Shown piece by piece: positions 44,486 to 53,677 of a stretch of 64,000 nucleotides of DNA (position 1 is its first letter; every line of letters starts with the position of its first letter). This stretch comes from Acetobacter nitrogenifigens DSM 23921 = NBRC 105050 (GTDB lineage Bacteria; Pseudomonadota; Alphaproteobacteria; Acetobacterales; Acetobacteraceae): positions 186,001-250,000 of the forward strand of contig NZ_AUBI01000001.1 of NCBI RefSeq assembly GCF_000429165.1. The letters run 5' to 3'. The translations under genes and the position numbers were made by a program. Under the pieces are notes generated by a model. The model was not told where the DNA came from, ran no database searches, and saw only the letters and a list, made by a program, of their open reading frames with translations.

Positions 44486-46183
44486 ATGCGCCTCAAATCT
44501 TTCCTGGTCTTCGGCGGGGCGTGCGCGTTGTTCGCAACCGCTTCGGCGACAGCGTTCGCCGAAGCGCCCGCGCCGGGCGCGCCCGCAAGCCCCCATGTCG
44601 GCGGCACGCTGCGTCTTGCTGGACAGGGAATGCTGGGCACCATGGACCCGCAGGTCAGCTACCTGCACACCGCCTATCAGGTGTTGAACGTCGTCTATGA
44701 CGGTCTGACAACCTTCTCCAAGTCTCCTGGCTCCCTGACGCGACAGGCCATTCCTGATCTGGCGGAGTCACTGCCGCCGCCGGAAGACGGTGGTCTTACT
44801 TACAGATTTCATCTGCGGCACGGCTTACATTTCTCCAGCGGCAAGGAAGTGACGCCCGATGACGTCGCCGCCTCCATGCGCCGCATCTTCAAGGTCAACA
44901 GCCCCACCGCCGGTCCCTATTACAGCCACATCGTCGGCGGCGCCGCGTGTCTGCACGACCCCGACCACTGCACGCTTGCAGGCGGCGTCGAACCTGATGA
45001 TCAAAACTGGACAGTCACGTTCCACCTGACGCATCCGGATTCCGAATTCTTCGATCGGCTGGCGTTCCTGCATGCGGCGATCCTGCCTGCCGACGCGCCG
45101 ACTCACGACGTGGGCAATGACGCAGCGCCGGGCACCGGCCCCTACCGCATCGTCTCCTACGACCCAAACACGGGCCTGCGCATGGAGCGCAACCCGTATT
45201 TCAGACAGTGGGACGCCGAGGCCCAGCCCGCCGGATACCCGGACGCAATCACCTATACGTTTGGGATGGATCCGGAAGCGTCCGTAACGGCCATTGAAAA
45301 TGGCCAATACGACTGGATGGCCGAAAACGCGCCGTTGGACCGGCTCGGCGAAATCGGGTCGCGCTACGCGGACCGGGTACGGCTGATCGACTTCCTCAAT
45401 CTCTATTACGCAGCCCTAAACGTGAACATTCCGCCGTTCAACGACCTGCGCGTACGGCAGGCCTTCAACTACGCGATCAACCGCAAGGCGATGGTGATTC
45501 ACGCGGGCGGTCCGGCTGTGTCCATTCCGTCGTGTCAGCTACTCCCGGTCGGCTCCCCCGGGTTTGAACCCAGTTGTGCCTACACCAGGGGCGCATCGCC
45601 CGAACACCCGGCGCAGGAATGGCGTGCGCCGGACATGGAACGCGCGCGGCAGCTCATCAAGGAAGCTGGCGTCAGCGGTCAGCGCGTCGGCATCGTCTCG
45701 CCCTCCACGCCCGGTTACGTCGCCATGGCGAACGAACTGCGCAGCACACTGGCGGATCTTGGCTTCGTCGTCTCCGTGAGAGCGATCACGCAGGCGGTGC
45801 AGTTCACCTACATCCAGAACAGCGATAATCGCGTTCAGGTCGGGCTGACCGGCTGGAACGCCGATTACCCGGCCGCCTCCAGCTATCTTCAGGCTCTGCT
45901 GTCATGCGACACGTTCACGCCGCATTCCGACAACTCCATCAATATCTCCGGCTTTTGTGATCGCAGCGTCGATGCGATCATGGATCGGGCCGCCAGCGTC
46001 TCCGTCACCGACCAGAAGGCGGGAGACGCGCTCTGGGCGGAAGCGTCCCGCGCGATCATGGCGCAGGCCCCGGTCGTGCCGCTCAATCAGGTCCGTTGGG
46101 TCACTTTGCTGTCGGCGCGCGTGCACGGTGAAATTCGCGCGCCGATCTACGAAGTCGTCTTCTCGAAATTCCAGTTGCGCTAG
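44486..46183 (+). CDS. Periplasmic solute-binding protein of a peptide ABC transporter
   Basis: A 565-residue family 5 solute-binding protein with a signal peptide ('FLVFGGACALFATASATAFA'). 'GGTLRLAGQGMLGTMDPQVS' begins the mature fold. 'YRFHLRHGLHFSSGKEVTPD' and 'RVRQAFNYAINRKAMV' are landmarks of DppA/OppA proteins. The ATG is directly adjacent to the SCO-like stop. It heads the five-gene set SBP-permease-permease-ATPase-ATPase. Substrate may be peptides, but nickel, glutathione or other ligands also occur in the family. Confidence 0.92.
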   Translation: MRLKSFLVFGGACALFATASATAFAEAPAPGAPASPHVGGTLRLAGQGMLGTMDPQVSYLHTAYQVLNVVYDGLTTFSKSPGSLTRQAIPDLAESLPPPEDGGLTYRFHLRHGLHFSSGKEVTPDDVAASMRRIFKVNSPTAGPYYSHIVGGAACLHDPDHCTLAGGVEPDDQNWTVTFHLTHPDSEFFDRLAFLHAAILPADAPTHDVGNDAAPGTGPYRIVSYDPNTGLRMERNPYFRQWDAEAQPAGYPDAITYTFGMDPEASVTAIENGQYDWMAENAPLDRLGEIGSRYADRVRLIDFLNLYYAALNVNIPPFNDLRVRQAFNYAINRKAMVIHAGGPAVSIPSCQLLPVGSPGFEPSCAYTRGASPEHPAQEWRAPDMERARQLIKEAGVSGQRVGIVSPSTPGYVAMANELRSTLADLGFVVSVRAITQAVQFTYIQNSDNRVQVGLTGWNADYPAASSYLQALLSCDTFTPHSDNSINISGFCDRSVDAIMDRAASVSVTDQKAGDALWAEASRAIMAQAPVVPLNQVRWVTLLSARVHGEIRAPIYEVVFSKFQLR

Positions 46184-46194
46184 GGAAAGGGCTC

Positions 46195-47226
46195 ATGGAG
46201 ACACAGACGGCCGCCTCGGCCCCCTCCCCTTCAAGCATCTCGGTTCCCGGTCCGTGGCGTATGGCCGGACGCTCGCTTGCCGCCAACCGGTCGGCAATGA
46301 CGGCGCTCGCTGCGCTCCTGCTCGTAACCTTCGCCTGCCTCCTGGCCCCGTTCTACGCGGGTGACGTGGCGCGCACCGATCCGTTCACGTCGAACGTGGC
46401 GGGATCGTTCATGCTGGACGGTCATGAGGTCGACATCATGCAGCCCAATGACAACCCGCTGCATCTGGGACTGAGCCCGGTCGGGCCAACGTGGAATCCG
46501 TCGGCCTACATGCTCGGCGCGGACAGTCAGGGACGCGACGTCGCGGCTCGGCTTCTTTACGGCGGACGTAACTCGCTGCTGATCTCTTTCTCGGCAGCGC
46601 TTGTGTGCATCGCAATAGCGACGCTTGTCGGCGTTTCCGCCGGATTTTTCGGCGGCTTCGTCGATACGGCCCTGTCGCGGCTGATGGACATCATGTGGGC
46701 GGTGCCGGTCTATCTGTTCGCCATATCGCTCTCCATCGTGACGATCAGTCAGGGCCTTAAGATCGGTCCCTTCACCATCGAAAGCGACAACCTGCTGATC
46801 CCCATCTTCATCATCGCGCTGGTTTACGTGCCCTACGCCGCGCGGCCCATTCGCGGGCGCGTCATGGCCTTGCGCAACGCCGAATTCGTGATGGCGGCGC
46901 GCAGCCTCGGTGTCCCCCAGCACCGCATCCTGCTGCGCGACATTGTGCCAAACGTCTCGACCACGCTGGTGGTGCTTACACCTCTGCTGACGGCGCTGGC
47001 GCTACTTGCTGAATCGGCGCTGTCGTTCCTTTCCATCGGCGTGCAGGCCCCGGCAGCCTCCTGGGGCACGATCATTCAGGACGGCGAAGGCCTGATCTAC
47101 ACACGCCCGATGGTGGCGATCGCACCGGGTCTGGCCATCGTCATCGTGGTGCTGGCGCTCAACATCCTTGGCGACGGACTGCGCGATGCGCTGGACGTGC
47201 GCGAAACCAGCCGTAGGGGGGCATAA
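46195..47226 (+). CDS. ABC transporter permease, DppC/OppC type
   Basis: A 343-residue inner-membrane permease. An N-terminal OppC-type segment 'AMTALAALLLVTFACLLAPF' is followed by a periplasmic loop and the core of five helices. The EAA-type cytoplasmic loop is 'AARSLGVPQHRILLRDIVPN'. The set order, DppC-type before DppB-type, is the reverse of the common dpp/opp order. It overlaps the next gene by one base (TAATG). It contributes half of the membrane channel. Confidence 0.92.
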   Translation: METQTAASAPSPSSISVPGPWRMAGRSLAANRSAMTALAALLLVTFACLLAPFYAGDVARTDPFTSNVAGSFMLDGHEVDIMQPNDNPLHLGLSPVGPTWNPSAYMLGADSQGRDVAARLLYGGRNSLLISFSAALVCIAIATLVGVSAGFFGGFVDTALSRLMDIMWAVPVYLFAISLSIVTISQGLKIGPFTIESDNLLIPIFIIALVYVPYAARPIRGRVMALRNAEFVMAARSLGVPQHRILLRDIVPNVSTTLVVLTPLLTALALLAESALSFLSIGVQAPAASWGTIIQDGEGLIYTRPMVAIAPGLAIVIVVLALNILGDGLRDALDVRETSRRGA

Positions 47227-48200
47227 TGGCCGCTGCTCTCCTTCGCCGACTGGGACAGACGCTGTTCGTCCTGTTCGGCATCTCCGTTCTTGTTTTTCTG
47301 GTGTTCTTTGCGACGCCCGGCGCCGACCCCACCGCGCGCATCGCGGGCAAGAACGCTTCGCCCGAGACGATGGCCAAGGTCCGGCATGAATACGGCTTCG
47401 ACCGTCCCTTGCCAGTCCAGTACGCGACGATGATGAAGAAGCTGTTCATCACCCGTGACCTCGCCTCCTATGTCGATCGCGGCGAACTGGTGGTGCCCGA
47501 AATTATCGAAGCAGCGCCCGTGACCCTGTCCCTCGCAACAGGCGGAGCCGTCATCTGGGTGCTGGCCTCGGTGACGATGGGCACGCTGGCGGCGGCATTC
47601 CGCGGAACGTGGATTGATCGGGGCCTGATGATCGCTGGGCTGATCGGTATTTCAATTCCGGTATTCTGGCTCGGGCAGGTCGCCAACCTGATCACCCAGG
47701 CCCGTTATCATGACACCTGGCTGTTCTCGTGGGTTCCGGGCCTGGGCTACGTGCCGTTCACCGAGAGCCCGATCGGCTGGTTCAAAGTCCTGATTATCCC
47801 GTGGATCGTGCTCGCTGTATTGTTCATCGGCATTTACGGGCGCGTCCTACGCGCCGATCTCGTCGCGGTGTCGGGCGAGGATTTCATGCGCACCGCTCGC
47901 GCCAAGGGGCTTTCGCCTGCGCGAGTATTGCTGCGGCACGGACTGCGCACGTCGATGATCACTTTCGTCTCGCTGTTCGGTCTCGACTTCGCGCAGTTGA
48001 TCGGTGGCGGCGCACTGCTGACCGAAGTCGTGTTCGGCCTTCAGGGCGTCGGGCGCCTGACCTATCAGGCGCTGTCGAACCTCGATCTGCCGCTGATCAT
48101 GGCGAGCGTCATGTATTCCGCCGTCTTCGTCGTTCTGGCCAACGCCGTCGTCGACGTCATCTATGTGTTTCTGGACCCGAGGGTGCGTGATGGACGCTGA
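47226..48200 (+). CDS. ABC transporter permease, DppB/OppB type
   Basis: A 324-residue permease. The N-terminus 'RRLGQTLFVLFGISVLVFLV' and 'ATPGADPTARIAGKNASPE' are DppB-like, and the EAA loop is 'TARAKGLSPARVLLRHGLR'. 'QLIGGGALLTEVVFGLQG' is the typical C-terminal segment. It pairs with the preceding DppC-like subunit. Its end overlaps the ATPase gene by 11 bp, consistent with coupled expression of the whole transporter. Confidence 0.92.
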   Translation: MAAALLRRLGQTLFVLFGISVLVFLVFFATPGADPTARIAGKNASPETMAKVRHEYGFDRPLPVQYATMMKKLFITRDLASYVDRGELVVPEIIEAAPVTLSLATGGAVIWVLASVTMGTLAAAFRGTWIDRGLMIAGLIGISIPVFWLGQVANLITQARYHDTWLFSWVPGLGYVPFTESPIGWFKVLIIPWIVLAVLFIGIYGRVLRADLVAVSGEDFMRTARAKGLSPARVLLRHGLRTSMITFVSLFGLDFAQLIGGGALLTEVVFGLQGVGRLTYQALSNLDLPLIMASVMYSAVFVVLANAVVDVIYVFLDPRVRDGR

Positions 48201-49200
48201 GGCCCCCATTCTGGAGGTTCGCGACCTCTCCGTCAGCTTTCGCTCGCAGGGACGCGACGTTCCCATCGTCGAGAACGTGTCGTTCGCTGTCGGGGCGCGC
48301 GAGATCCTTGGCATCGTCGGCGAATCCGGCTCAGGCAAGAGCGTGACGGCCATGACGATCATGGGCCTGATCGACGCGCCGGGCGTACGCGTGACAGGCT
48401 CCGCCCTGTTTCGTGGACAGGAACTGATCGGCATGCCGCAGAAGGCGTTGCGGCGTCTGCGTGGACGAAAGATCGCTATGATCTTCCAGGATCCGATGAC
48501 CGCCTTTACACCGGTCTACACCATCGGATGGCAGATCGACGAGCAGATCAGGGCGCATGAGAAACTGGGCAAGGCGGAGGCCCGGTCGCGCACCGTGCGC
48601 CTGCTGGGCGACATGGGCGTTCCCGATCCGGAGCGCACGGCCAATCGTTACCCGCACCAGCTTTCGGGCGGCCTGCGCCAGCGCGCGATGATCGCCATGG
48701 CGCTCTCGTGCAATCCGGCGCTGCTGATCGCCGACGAGCCAACGACCGCTCTGGACGTGACCGTGCAGGCGCAGATTCTCGACCTCATCCGCACGCTGCG
48801 CGCGGATTATGGATCATCCGTGCTTCTGATCACCCACGACATGGGTGTGGTCGCAGAGACCTGCGACCGGGTCATGGTCCTGTACTCAGGCCGTATCGCC
48901 GAACGCGGTCCTTGCGACGCCATCTTCGCCCATCCCGGCCATCCCTATACGGCGGCGCTTCTGGACTCGATCCCGCCGCTGACCGGTCCACGCCCGGAGA
49001 GGCTGCCGTCCATCGCCGGAGCGCCGCCTCCGCCGCTCGAACGTCCGGTGGGTTGCGCTTTCGCACCCCGCTGCCACTTCACGCACGACACCTGCCACGC
49101 GTTGCCGCCACTGCAGCGTTATGGACAGCAGGACATCGCCTGCGTCCTGCCGAAGGAAGGCCGACCCATGCCGCCCCGCGTCACCGAGTACGCGCAATGA
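48190..49200 (+). CDS. Peptide ABC transporter ATPase, DppD/OppD type
   Basis: A 336-residue ATPase. Walker A is '[10 protein letters not shown]', the signature '[16 protein letters not shown]', Walker B '[14 protein letters not shown]', and the H-loop His is in '[14 protein letters not shown]'. The C-terminal OppD/DppD extension contains the Cys cluster '[20 protein letters not shown]', which binds an iron-sulfur cluster in related proteins. The ATG at 48190 overlaps the DppB gene; an upstream GTG frame at 48163 is unlikely. The end overlaps the next ATPase in ATGA. Confidence 0.94.
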   Translation: MDAEAPILEVRDLSVSFRSQGRDVPIVENVSFAVGAREILGIVGESGSGKSVTAMTIMGLIDAPGVRVTGSALFRGQELIGMPQKALRRLRGRKIAMIFQDPMTAFTPVYTIGWQIDEQIRAHEKLGKAEARSRTVRLLGDMGVPDPERTANRYPHQLSGGLRQRAMIAMALSCNPALLIADEPTTALDVTVQAQILDLIRTLRADYGSSVLLITHDMGVVAETCDRVMVLYSGRIAERGPCDAIFAHPGHPYTAALLDSIPPLTGPRPERLPSIAGAPPPPLERPVGCAFAPRCHFTHDTCHALPPLQRYGQQDIACVLPKEGRPMPPRVTEYAQ

Positions 49201-50177
49201 ACGCGCGCCCGCTGCTGCAAGCCGAGCATCTTCGCAAGGAATACAAGCTGCCTCGCGGGCAGACCCTGCGTGCGCTCGACGACGTCTCCCTTACCGTCAT
49301 GCAAGGCGAGACTCTCGGGCTGGTCGGTGAATCTGGGTGCGGCAAGTCGACGCTGGGGCGTTGCCTGCTTCGGCTTACCGACCTGTCGTCGGGCGATATC
49401 GTGTTCGAGGGACGCAATATCTCGGCCCTGAGCGAGCGGGCGCTACGCCCCATACGCAGGCGCATGCAGATGGTGTTTCAGGACTCCTACGCCTCACTAA
49501 ATCCCCGTCGTCGCATCGGCGACCTGATCGCCGAGCCGTTGCGCGTGCACCCGGACAATGAGGGTCGGAAGCGCAGCGCCGCCGACATCACCGCGCGCCT
49601 CGACGAACTCATGTCGCTCGTCGGGCTGCCGCAATCGGCTCTGGCGCGTTATCCGCACGAGTTTTCCGGCGGGCAGCGGCAACGCATCAATATCGCACGC
49701 GCTCTGGCGCTTTCGCCGCAAATGGTCGTGGCGGATGAACCCGTTTCCGCCCTCGACGTGTCTATTCAGGCCCAGATCGTCAACCTGTTCACCGATCTGC
49801 GCGAGCGTCTTGGCCTGACCTATGTGTTCATCGCCCACGATCTCGCCGTCGTTCGACAGATCTCCACGCGGGTCGCGGTCATGTACCTCGGCGCCATCGT
49901 CGAGATTGGCGACAGCGACACCGTGCTGCACAACCCGGCGCACCCTTATACCGCCGCGTTGATATCGGCCGTTCCGGAGCCGGTCATTCGCCACGACCCC
50001 CAACGCAGCCTTCTTCGCGGAGACGTGCCGAGCCCCGTGTCGCCACCCTCGGGATGCCGCTTTCACACCCGCTGCCCACAAGCTCAGTCGCGTTGCTCCG
50101 CAGAAACGCCGGAGCTTCGTGACTTCGGCGACGCGCGGCAGGCCGCATGCCACTTTCCGCTTGGACTGTCGGCCTGA
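49197..50177 (+). CDS. Peptide ABC transporter ATPase, DppF/OppF type
   Basis: A 326-residue ATPase. Walker A is 'GESGCGKSTLGRC', 'MVFQDSYASLNPRRRIGDL' is the Q-loop region, 'FSGGQRQRINIARALA' the signature, and 'MVVADEPVSALDV' the Walker B. The C-terminal cluster is 'GCRFHTRCPQAQSRCSAETP'. The ATG at 49197 overlaps the DppD stop codon. The pair DppD-DppF forms a heterodimer that powers import through the two permeases. It is the last gene of the transporter set. Confidence 0.94.
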   Translation: MNARPLLQAEHLRKEYKLPRGQTLRALDDVSLTVMQGETLGLVGESGCGKSTLGRCLLRLTDLSSGDIVFEGRNISALSERALRPIRRRMQMVFQDSYASLNPRRRIGDLIAEPLRVHPDNEGRKRSAADITARLDELMSLVGLPQSALARYPHEFSGGQRQRINIARALALSPQMVVADEPVSALDVSIQAQIVNLFTDLRERLGLTYVFIAHDLAVVRQISTRVAVMYLGAIVEIGDSDTVLHNPAHPYTAALISAVPEPVIRHDPQRSLLRGDVPSPVSPPSGCRFHTRCPQAQSRCSAETPELRDFGDARQAACHFPLGLSA

Positions 50178-50242
50178 CATTTCATTATCGTGGAACCCAT
50201 CGCCCATGCGTGCTGGGGCACTGAACGGTGGAGAACGCGCTT

Positions 50243-50776
50243 ATGACCAGCACGACGGAAAACGACGCTTCTCCCTTACCCGCCACTATTCTTGACGAAG
50301 CCGCCACGACGCTCGTTCTGCTCAAGAACAGGGGGCTTTCCGTAGTGACGGCAGAAAGCTGCACTGGAGGCCTTATTGCGGCGGCGTTGACGCATCATTC
50401 GGGTTCCTCCGCGGCGGTGGAAGGCGGTTTCATCACCTATTCGAACGCCATGAAGACCGCCTGCCTCGGCGTTCCAGAAATCATGCTTCGGAAACACGGC
50501 GCGGTCAGCGGCGAAGTCGCCGGCGCCATGGCCGCAGGCGCCCTCGCAGGAGCGAATGCCGCTGCAATCGCCGTATCCGTGACCGGAATCGCGGGCCCCG
50601 ATGGCGGTAGCGTGGACAAGCCGGTTGGGCTTGTCTGGTTCGGGATCATTCGCCGTGGAGGTTCCGTTCACACGGAATCTCACCGGTTTTCCGGAGATCG
50701 CACCAGCGTGCGGAACCAGACAGTCTCACGCGCGCTGACGCTGATTAAACGGGTTGCGGAAATTCCATCCCCCTGA
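50243..50776 (+). CDS. pncC: Nicotinamide-nucleotide amidase, CinA C-terminal-domain type
   Basis: A 177-residue stand-alone PncC/CinA-C domain. The catalytic Ser is in 'VVTAESCTGGLIAAAL', followed by 'VEGGFITYSNAMKTACLGVP', 'KHGAVSGEVAGAMAAGAL' and 'AVSVTGIAGPDGGSVDKPVG'. It converts nicotinamide mononucleotide to nicotinate mononucleotide in NAD recycling. GGAG lies nine bases before the ATG at 50243; the upstream GTG at 50228 is therefore less likely. The CinA N-terminal pyrophosphatase domain is absent. Confidence 0.93.
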   Translation: MTSTTENDASPLPATILDEAATTLVLLKNRGLSVVTAESCTGGLIAAALTHHSGSSAAVEGGFITYSNAMKTACLGVPEIMLRKHGAVSGEVAGAMAAGALAGANAAAIAVSVTGIAGPDGGSVDKPVGLVWFGIIRRGGSVHTESHRFSGDRTSVRNQTVSRALTLIKRVAEIPSP

Positions 50777-51114
50777 GCAGAGCGGTGCGCCAACCTGTCT
50801 CTTCCCGTAATCCGCAGCCAATACACTCCTGACGCCCGCCAGCCGCGCTGCGTCGCGAGATCGGTGTTCTTCCCGCCCGGTCGTCACTTCGTCCAAAAGC
50901 CCAGAGCCCAGAGCCCAGAGCCCAGAGCCCAGAGCCCAGAGCGACCATCGTTTGCGAAAAATGACAGATATTAACATTTATATGTAATATATATAGATTT
51001 TAAAAAAACAGTCCCCACACGATCATTGTAGAAACATCACGCAACAAAGGGGTTGTTATGTTATAACGTTTCACTTAATCTGCCGCCGAAATCAACGCCG
51101 TACCGGATGTCTGC
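50777..51114. other. Intergenic region with a heptamer repeat and an AT-rich promoter zone
   Basis: The 338-bp gap holds the 50899-50942 repeat, then an AT-rich stretch (50950-51010) likely to hold the TonB-receptor promoter. GTTATAAC near 51059-51067 is a short palindrome. No gene is supported. Confidence 0.6.
50899..50942. repeat. Heptanucleotide tandem repeat (GCCCAGA), six copies
   Basis: Six exact copies of GCCCAGA occupy 50899-50940, followed by GC. The array lies about 170 bp before the TonB-dependent receptor and 120 bp after pncC. Its unit differs from the TATGGCG array at 1341-1380. Slippage could shift upstream elements relative to the receptor promoter. Confidence 0.95.
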
Positions 51115-53451
51115 ATGAGCGCGCCTTACTCCACCGTTCGTCTTCCTGTTCTTGCCGCGAGCGCGCTTCTGCTCGCCTCCACGACGCTCGCACGCGCACA
51201 GACGCTTTCGCCCACAACCGCCGCTACGCCAACGCACGCAACCACGAAAAACGTCACGAAAGCAGAAACCCAAAAGGAAAGCGACGGCGAATCCGCATCA
51301 CACTCTTCGTTCATCGACGGCCAAAGCCGTGAAATCACGCAGACGACGCGCAATACCCTGGACGCAAACGGCGAAGAGCACATCACCGTAAATGCGCATC
51401 TCGACGCGCTTCGTTCCGCCATGCAGCCGTCCACAGGCGCCACCGTCTATCGTTTCTCTCGCAAAGATATCGAGACGATTCCAGGCGGCGATAACGCGCC
51501 GCTCAACACGGTGCTTTTGCAGGCCCCCGGCGTAGCGCAGGACAGCTACGGTCAGATTCATGTCCGCGGCGATCATAACGAAGTGCAGTTCCGTCTCGAC
51601 GGCGTGCAACTGCCTGAGGGACTGAGCGTGTTCGGTCAGAGCCTGATGACGCGTTTTGCGCATTCGATGTCGATGACCACAGGCGCCTTGCCCAGCGAAT
51701 ATGGTTTCCTTCAGGCCGCCGTGATCGACATCACCACCAAAAACGGCAGTGCGGATCGTGGCGGCGACGTCTCGATCTACGGCGGCGCGCGAGATTACTT
51801 CTTCCCATCGGTCCAGTATGGAACGCATGCGGGCAAATGGGACTTCTTCGCCACCGCTGACTATGTCCATAACCGCGTGGGAATCGAAAACCCGACCCCC
51901 AAATTCAACGCGATACATGATCTGAGCAACCAATATCATTTCCTCGGTCATCTGCGTTACACAGCCGACGAGAACACGCGGATCAGTTTTATCGCCGGAG
52001 TGTCCAACGCAGAATATCAACTGCCGAACAATCCCGGCCAACAAAGACAATTCGCCAACCCTGACTTTCTCAACAGCGCCCTGTCGCAACAGGTCTACGG
52101 CAGCGTGAACAGCGCGAGCCTCAACGAACGACAGAAAGAAATTACAGATTTCGGCATTCTTTCCCTCCAGAAGGAGATGGGAAAGTTCAGCCTGCAATCA
52201 TCCGTCTTCACTCGCTATAGTTCTCTTGGTTACTCTCCCGATCCGATCGGGGATCTCGTCTATAACGGCATCGCCCAGCGCGCGCAGCGTTCGGTCATGT
52301 CCACCGGCTCCCAAAGCGACGTCACATGGCGCGTGAACGGTCAGCACACCGTTCGTTTTGGATATCAGGTTTACGTCGAACGAAATTCCTCCAAAACAGA
52401 TTCGACCGTCTATCCGCAGACCGGAACCGATTCAAACGGCGATGCGGTGTACAGCGGTTCGACAATCTCGATCCATGACGGTTCCGGGCGTACCGGATGG
52501 ATGTACGGGCTGTACGCGCAGGACGAATGGCGCGTAACGAAAAACCTGACCATCAACTACGGCCTTCGCTTCGACGGCGTCGATGAATACACCCACTCGA
52601 AACAGGTCAGCCCCAGACTGAACATTGTCTATACTCCGTGGCACGGCGGCACATTCCACGCGGGATATTCACGCTACTTCACGCCCCCGCCGTTCGAGCT
52701 GGTGGGCGGAACGCAGCTCAACAAGTTCGCCAACACGTCGGCGGCGCCCGGCACCTTGCAGGACACAACCGTCAAGGCGGAACGCGATCATTACTTCGAC
52801 ATGGGGTTTGCGCAGGCGATCACGCCGCACTGGCACGCCTCGTTCGACGCCTATCTGAAAATCGCGAAAAATATGATCGATGAAGGTCAGTTCGGTTCTC
52901 CCGTCATCCTTTCGGCGTTCAATTATCGTCGCGGACAGGTCAACGGTTACGAATTCGCCACCGATTACGAAGCCGGCCCTGTCACCCTTTATGGAAACTT
53001 CGCCTGGTCGCGGGCAATCGGCAAAGACATCACGACCGCGCAGTGGAATTTCGACCCCGACGATCTTGCCTATATCAAGCAGCACTGGATCCATCTCGAT
53101 CACGACCAGCGCTGGACGGCTTCCGCCGGAGGCAGCTACACCGCCTTCCGCCGAACCGGACACCCGACGCAGATTTCTGCGACTATGGTGTTCGGCAGCG
53201 GACTCCGGGCGGACAGCGACATCCCCAACGGTCGTTCGGTGCCTATCTATGCGACCTTCAACATGTCTCTGGTGCAGTCTTTCCAGGATCTGTTTCGCAT
53301 ACCCTTCCTCAAGCGTACGCAACTCCGTCTCGACGTGATCAATCTATTCGACAAGCGCTACGAACTGCGCGACGGCAGCGGCATCGGAGTGGGCGCACCG
53401 CAATACGGTCTCCGTCGGACGATCCTCACTGGAATATCACAGCGCTTCTGA
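51115..53451 (+). CDS. TonB-dependent outer-membrane receptor
   Basis: A 778-residue receptor. A signal peptide ends near 'LASTTLARAQ', and a Thr/Lys/Glu-rich spacer precedes the plug domain (about 100-230). The plug shows 'VYRFSRKDIETIPGGDNAPL', 'APGVAQDSYGQIHVRG' and 'FRLDGVQLPEG'. A beta-barrel of 22-strand size follows, ending in 'RRTILTGISQRF' with the C-terminal Phe expected for BAM insertion. The ligand is unknown; siderophore, thiamin, metal or plant-derived compound are all possible. It is alone, with no iron-uptake neighbours, and has an AT-rich upstream region with a heptamer repeat. Confidence 0.93.
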   Translation: MSAPYSTVRLPVLAASALLLASTTLARAQTLSPTTAATPTHATTKNVTKAETQKESDGESASHSSFIDGQSREITQTTRNTLDANGEEHITVNAHLDALRSAMQPSTGATVYRFSRKDIETIPGGDNAPLNTVLLQAPGVAQDSYGQIHVRGDHNEVQFRLDGVQLPEGLSVFGQSLMTRFAHSMSMTTGALPSEYGFLQAAVIDITTKNGSADRGGDVSIYGGARDYFFPSVQYGTHAGKWDFFATADYVHNRVGIENPTPKFNAIHDLSNQYHFLGHLRYTADENTRISFIAGVSNAEYQLPNNPGQQRQFANPDFLNSALSQQVYGSVNSASLNERQKEITDFGILSLQKEMGKFSLQSSVFTRYSSLGYSPDPIGDLVYNGIAQRAQRSVMSTGSQSDVTWRVNGQHTVRFGYQVYVERNSSKTDSTVYPQTGTDSNGDAVYSGSTISIHDGSGRTGWMYGLYAQDEWRVTKNLTINYGLRFDGVDEYTHSKQVSPRLNIVYTPWHGGTFHAGYSRYFTPPPFELVGGTQLNKFANTSAAPGTLQDTTVKAERDHYFDMGFAQAITPHWHASFDAYLKIAKNMIDEGQFGSPVILSAFNYRRGQVNGYEFATDYEAGPVTLYGNFAWSRAIGKDITTAQWNFDPDDLAYIKQHWIHLDHDQRWTASAGGSYTAFRRTGHPTQISATMVFGSGLRADSDIPNGRSVPIYATFNMSLVQSFQDLFRIPFLKRTQLRLDVINLFDKRYELRDGSGIGVGAPQYGLRRTILTGISQRF

Positions 53452-53460
53452 AACCCCTCC

Positions 53461-53487
53461 AGTCCCGCGCATTACATGCGCGGGACT
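53461..53487 (+). terminator. Hairpin after the TonB-dependent receptor
   Basis: A perfect 11-bp stem AGTCCCGCGCA/TGCGCGGGACT around TTACA begins 9 bp after the stop codon. It is followed by TCTC rather than a long T-run, yet its stability makes termination likely. Confidence 0.75.
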
Positions 53488-53532
53488 TCTCAACCAGCCT
53501 CTCCGCAGCGCCCGTTCTCCATATCGTGACCA

Positions 53533-53552
53533 CCGCGCGCCGTGACGCGCGG
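53533..53552 (+). terminator. Second hairpin downstream of the receptor
   Basis: CCGCGCG/CGCGCGG (53533-53539/53546-53552) with a 6-base loop, followed by TTT, lies 45 bp after the first hairpin and before the MFS gene. Confidence 0.45.
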
Positions 53553-53677
53553 TTTCCCGCCATGCCAATGTCCCGCCCTAGTTACAGTGGCCGCGTTTTC
53601 CTCCAGGACGCGGCGTTTCCCGCGCTCCCCCAATCGGGAAGGGGCGCTGGGGAGCCCGGACGTTAAAGAGGCATCGC

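Noticed and set aside
50899-50942. Possible CRISPR array
   Set aside because: The 7-bp units are directly tandem with no spacers, and no cas genes are present.
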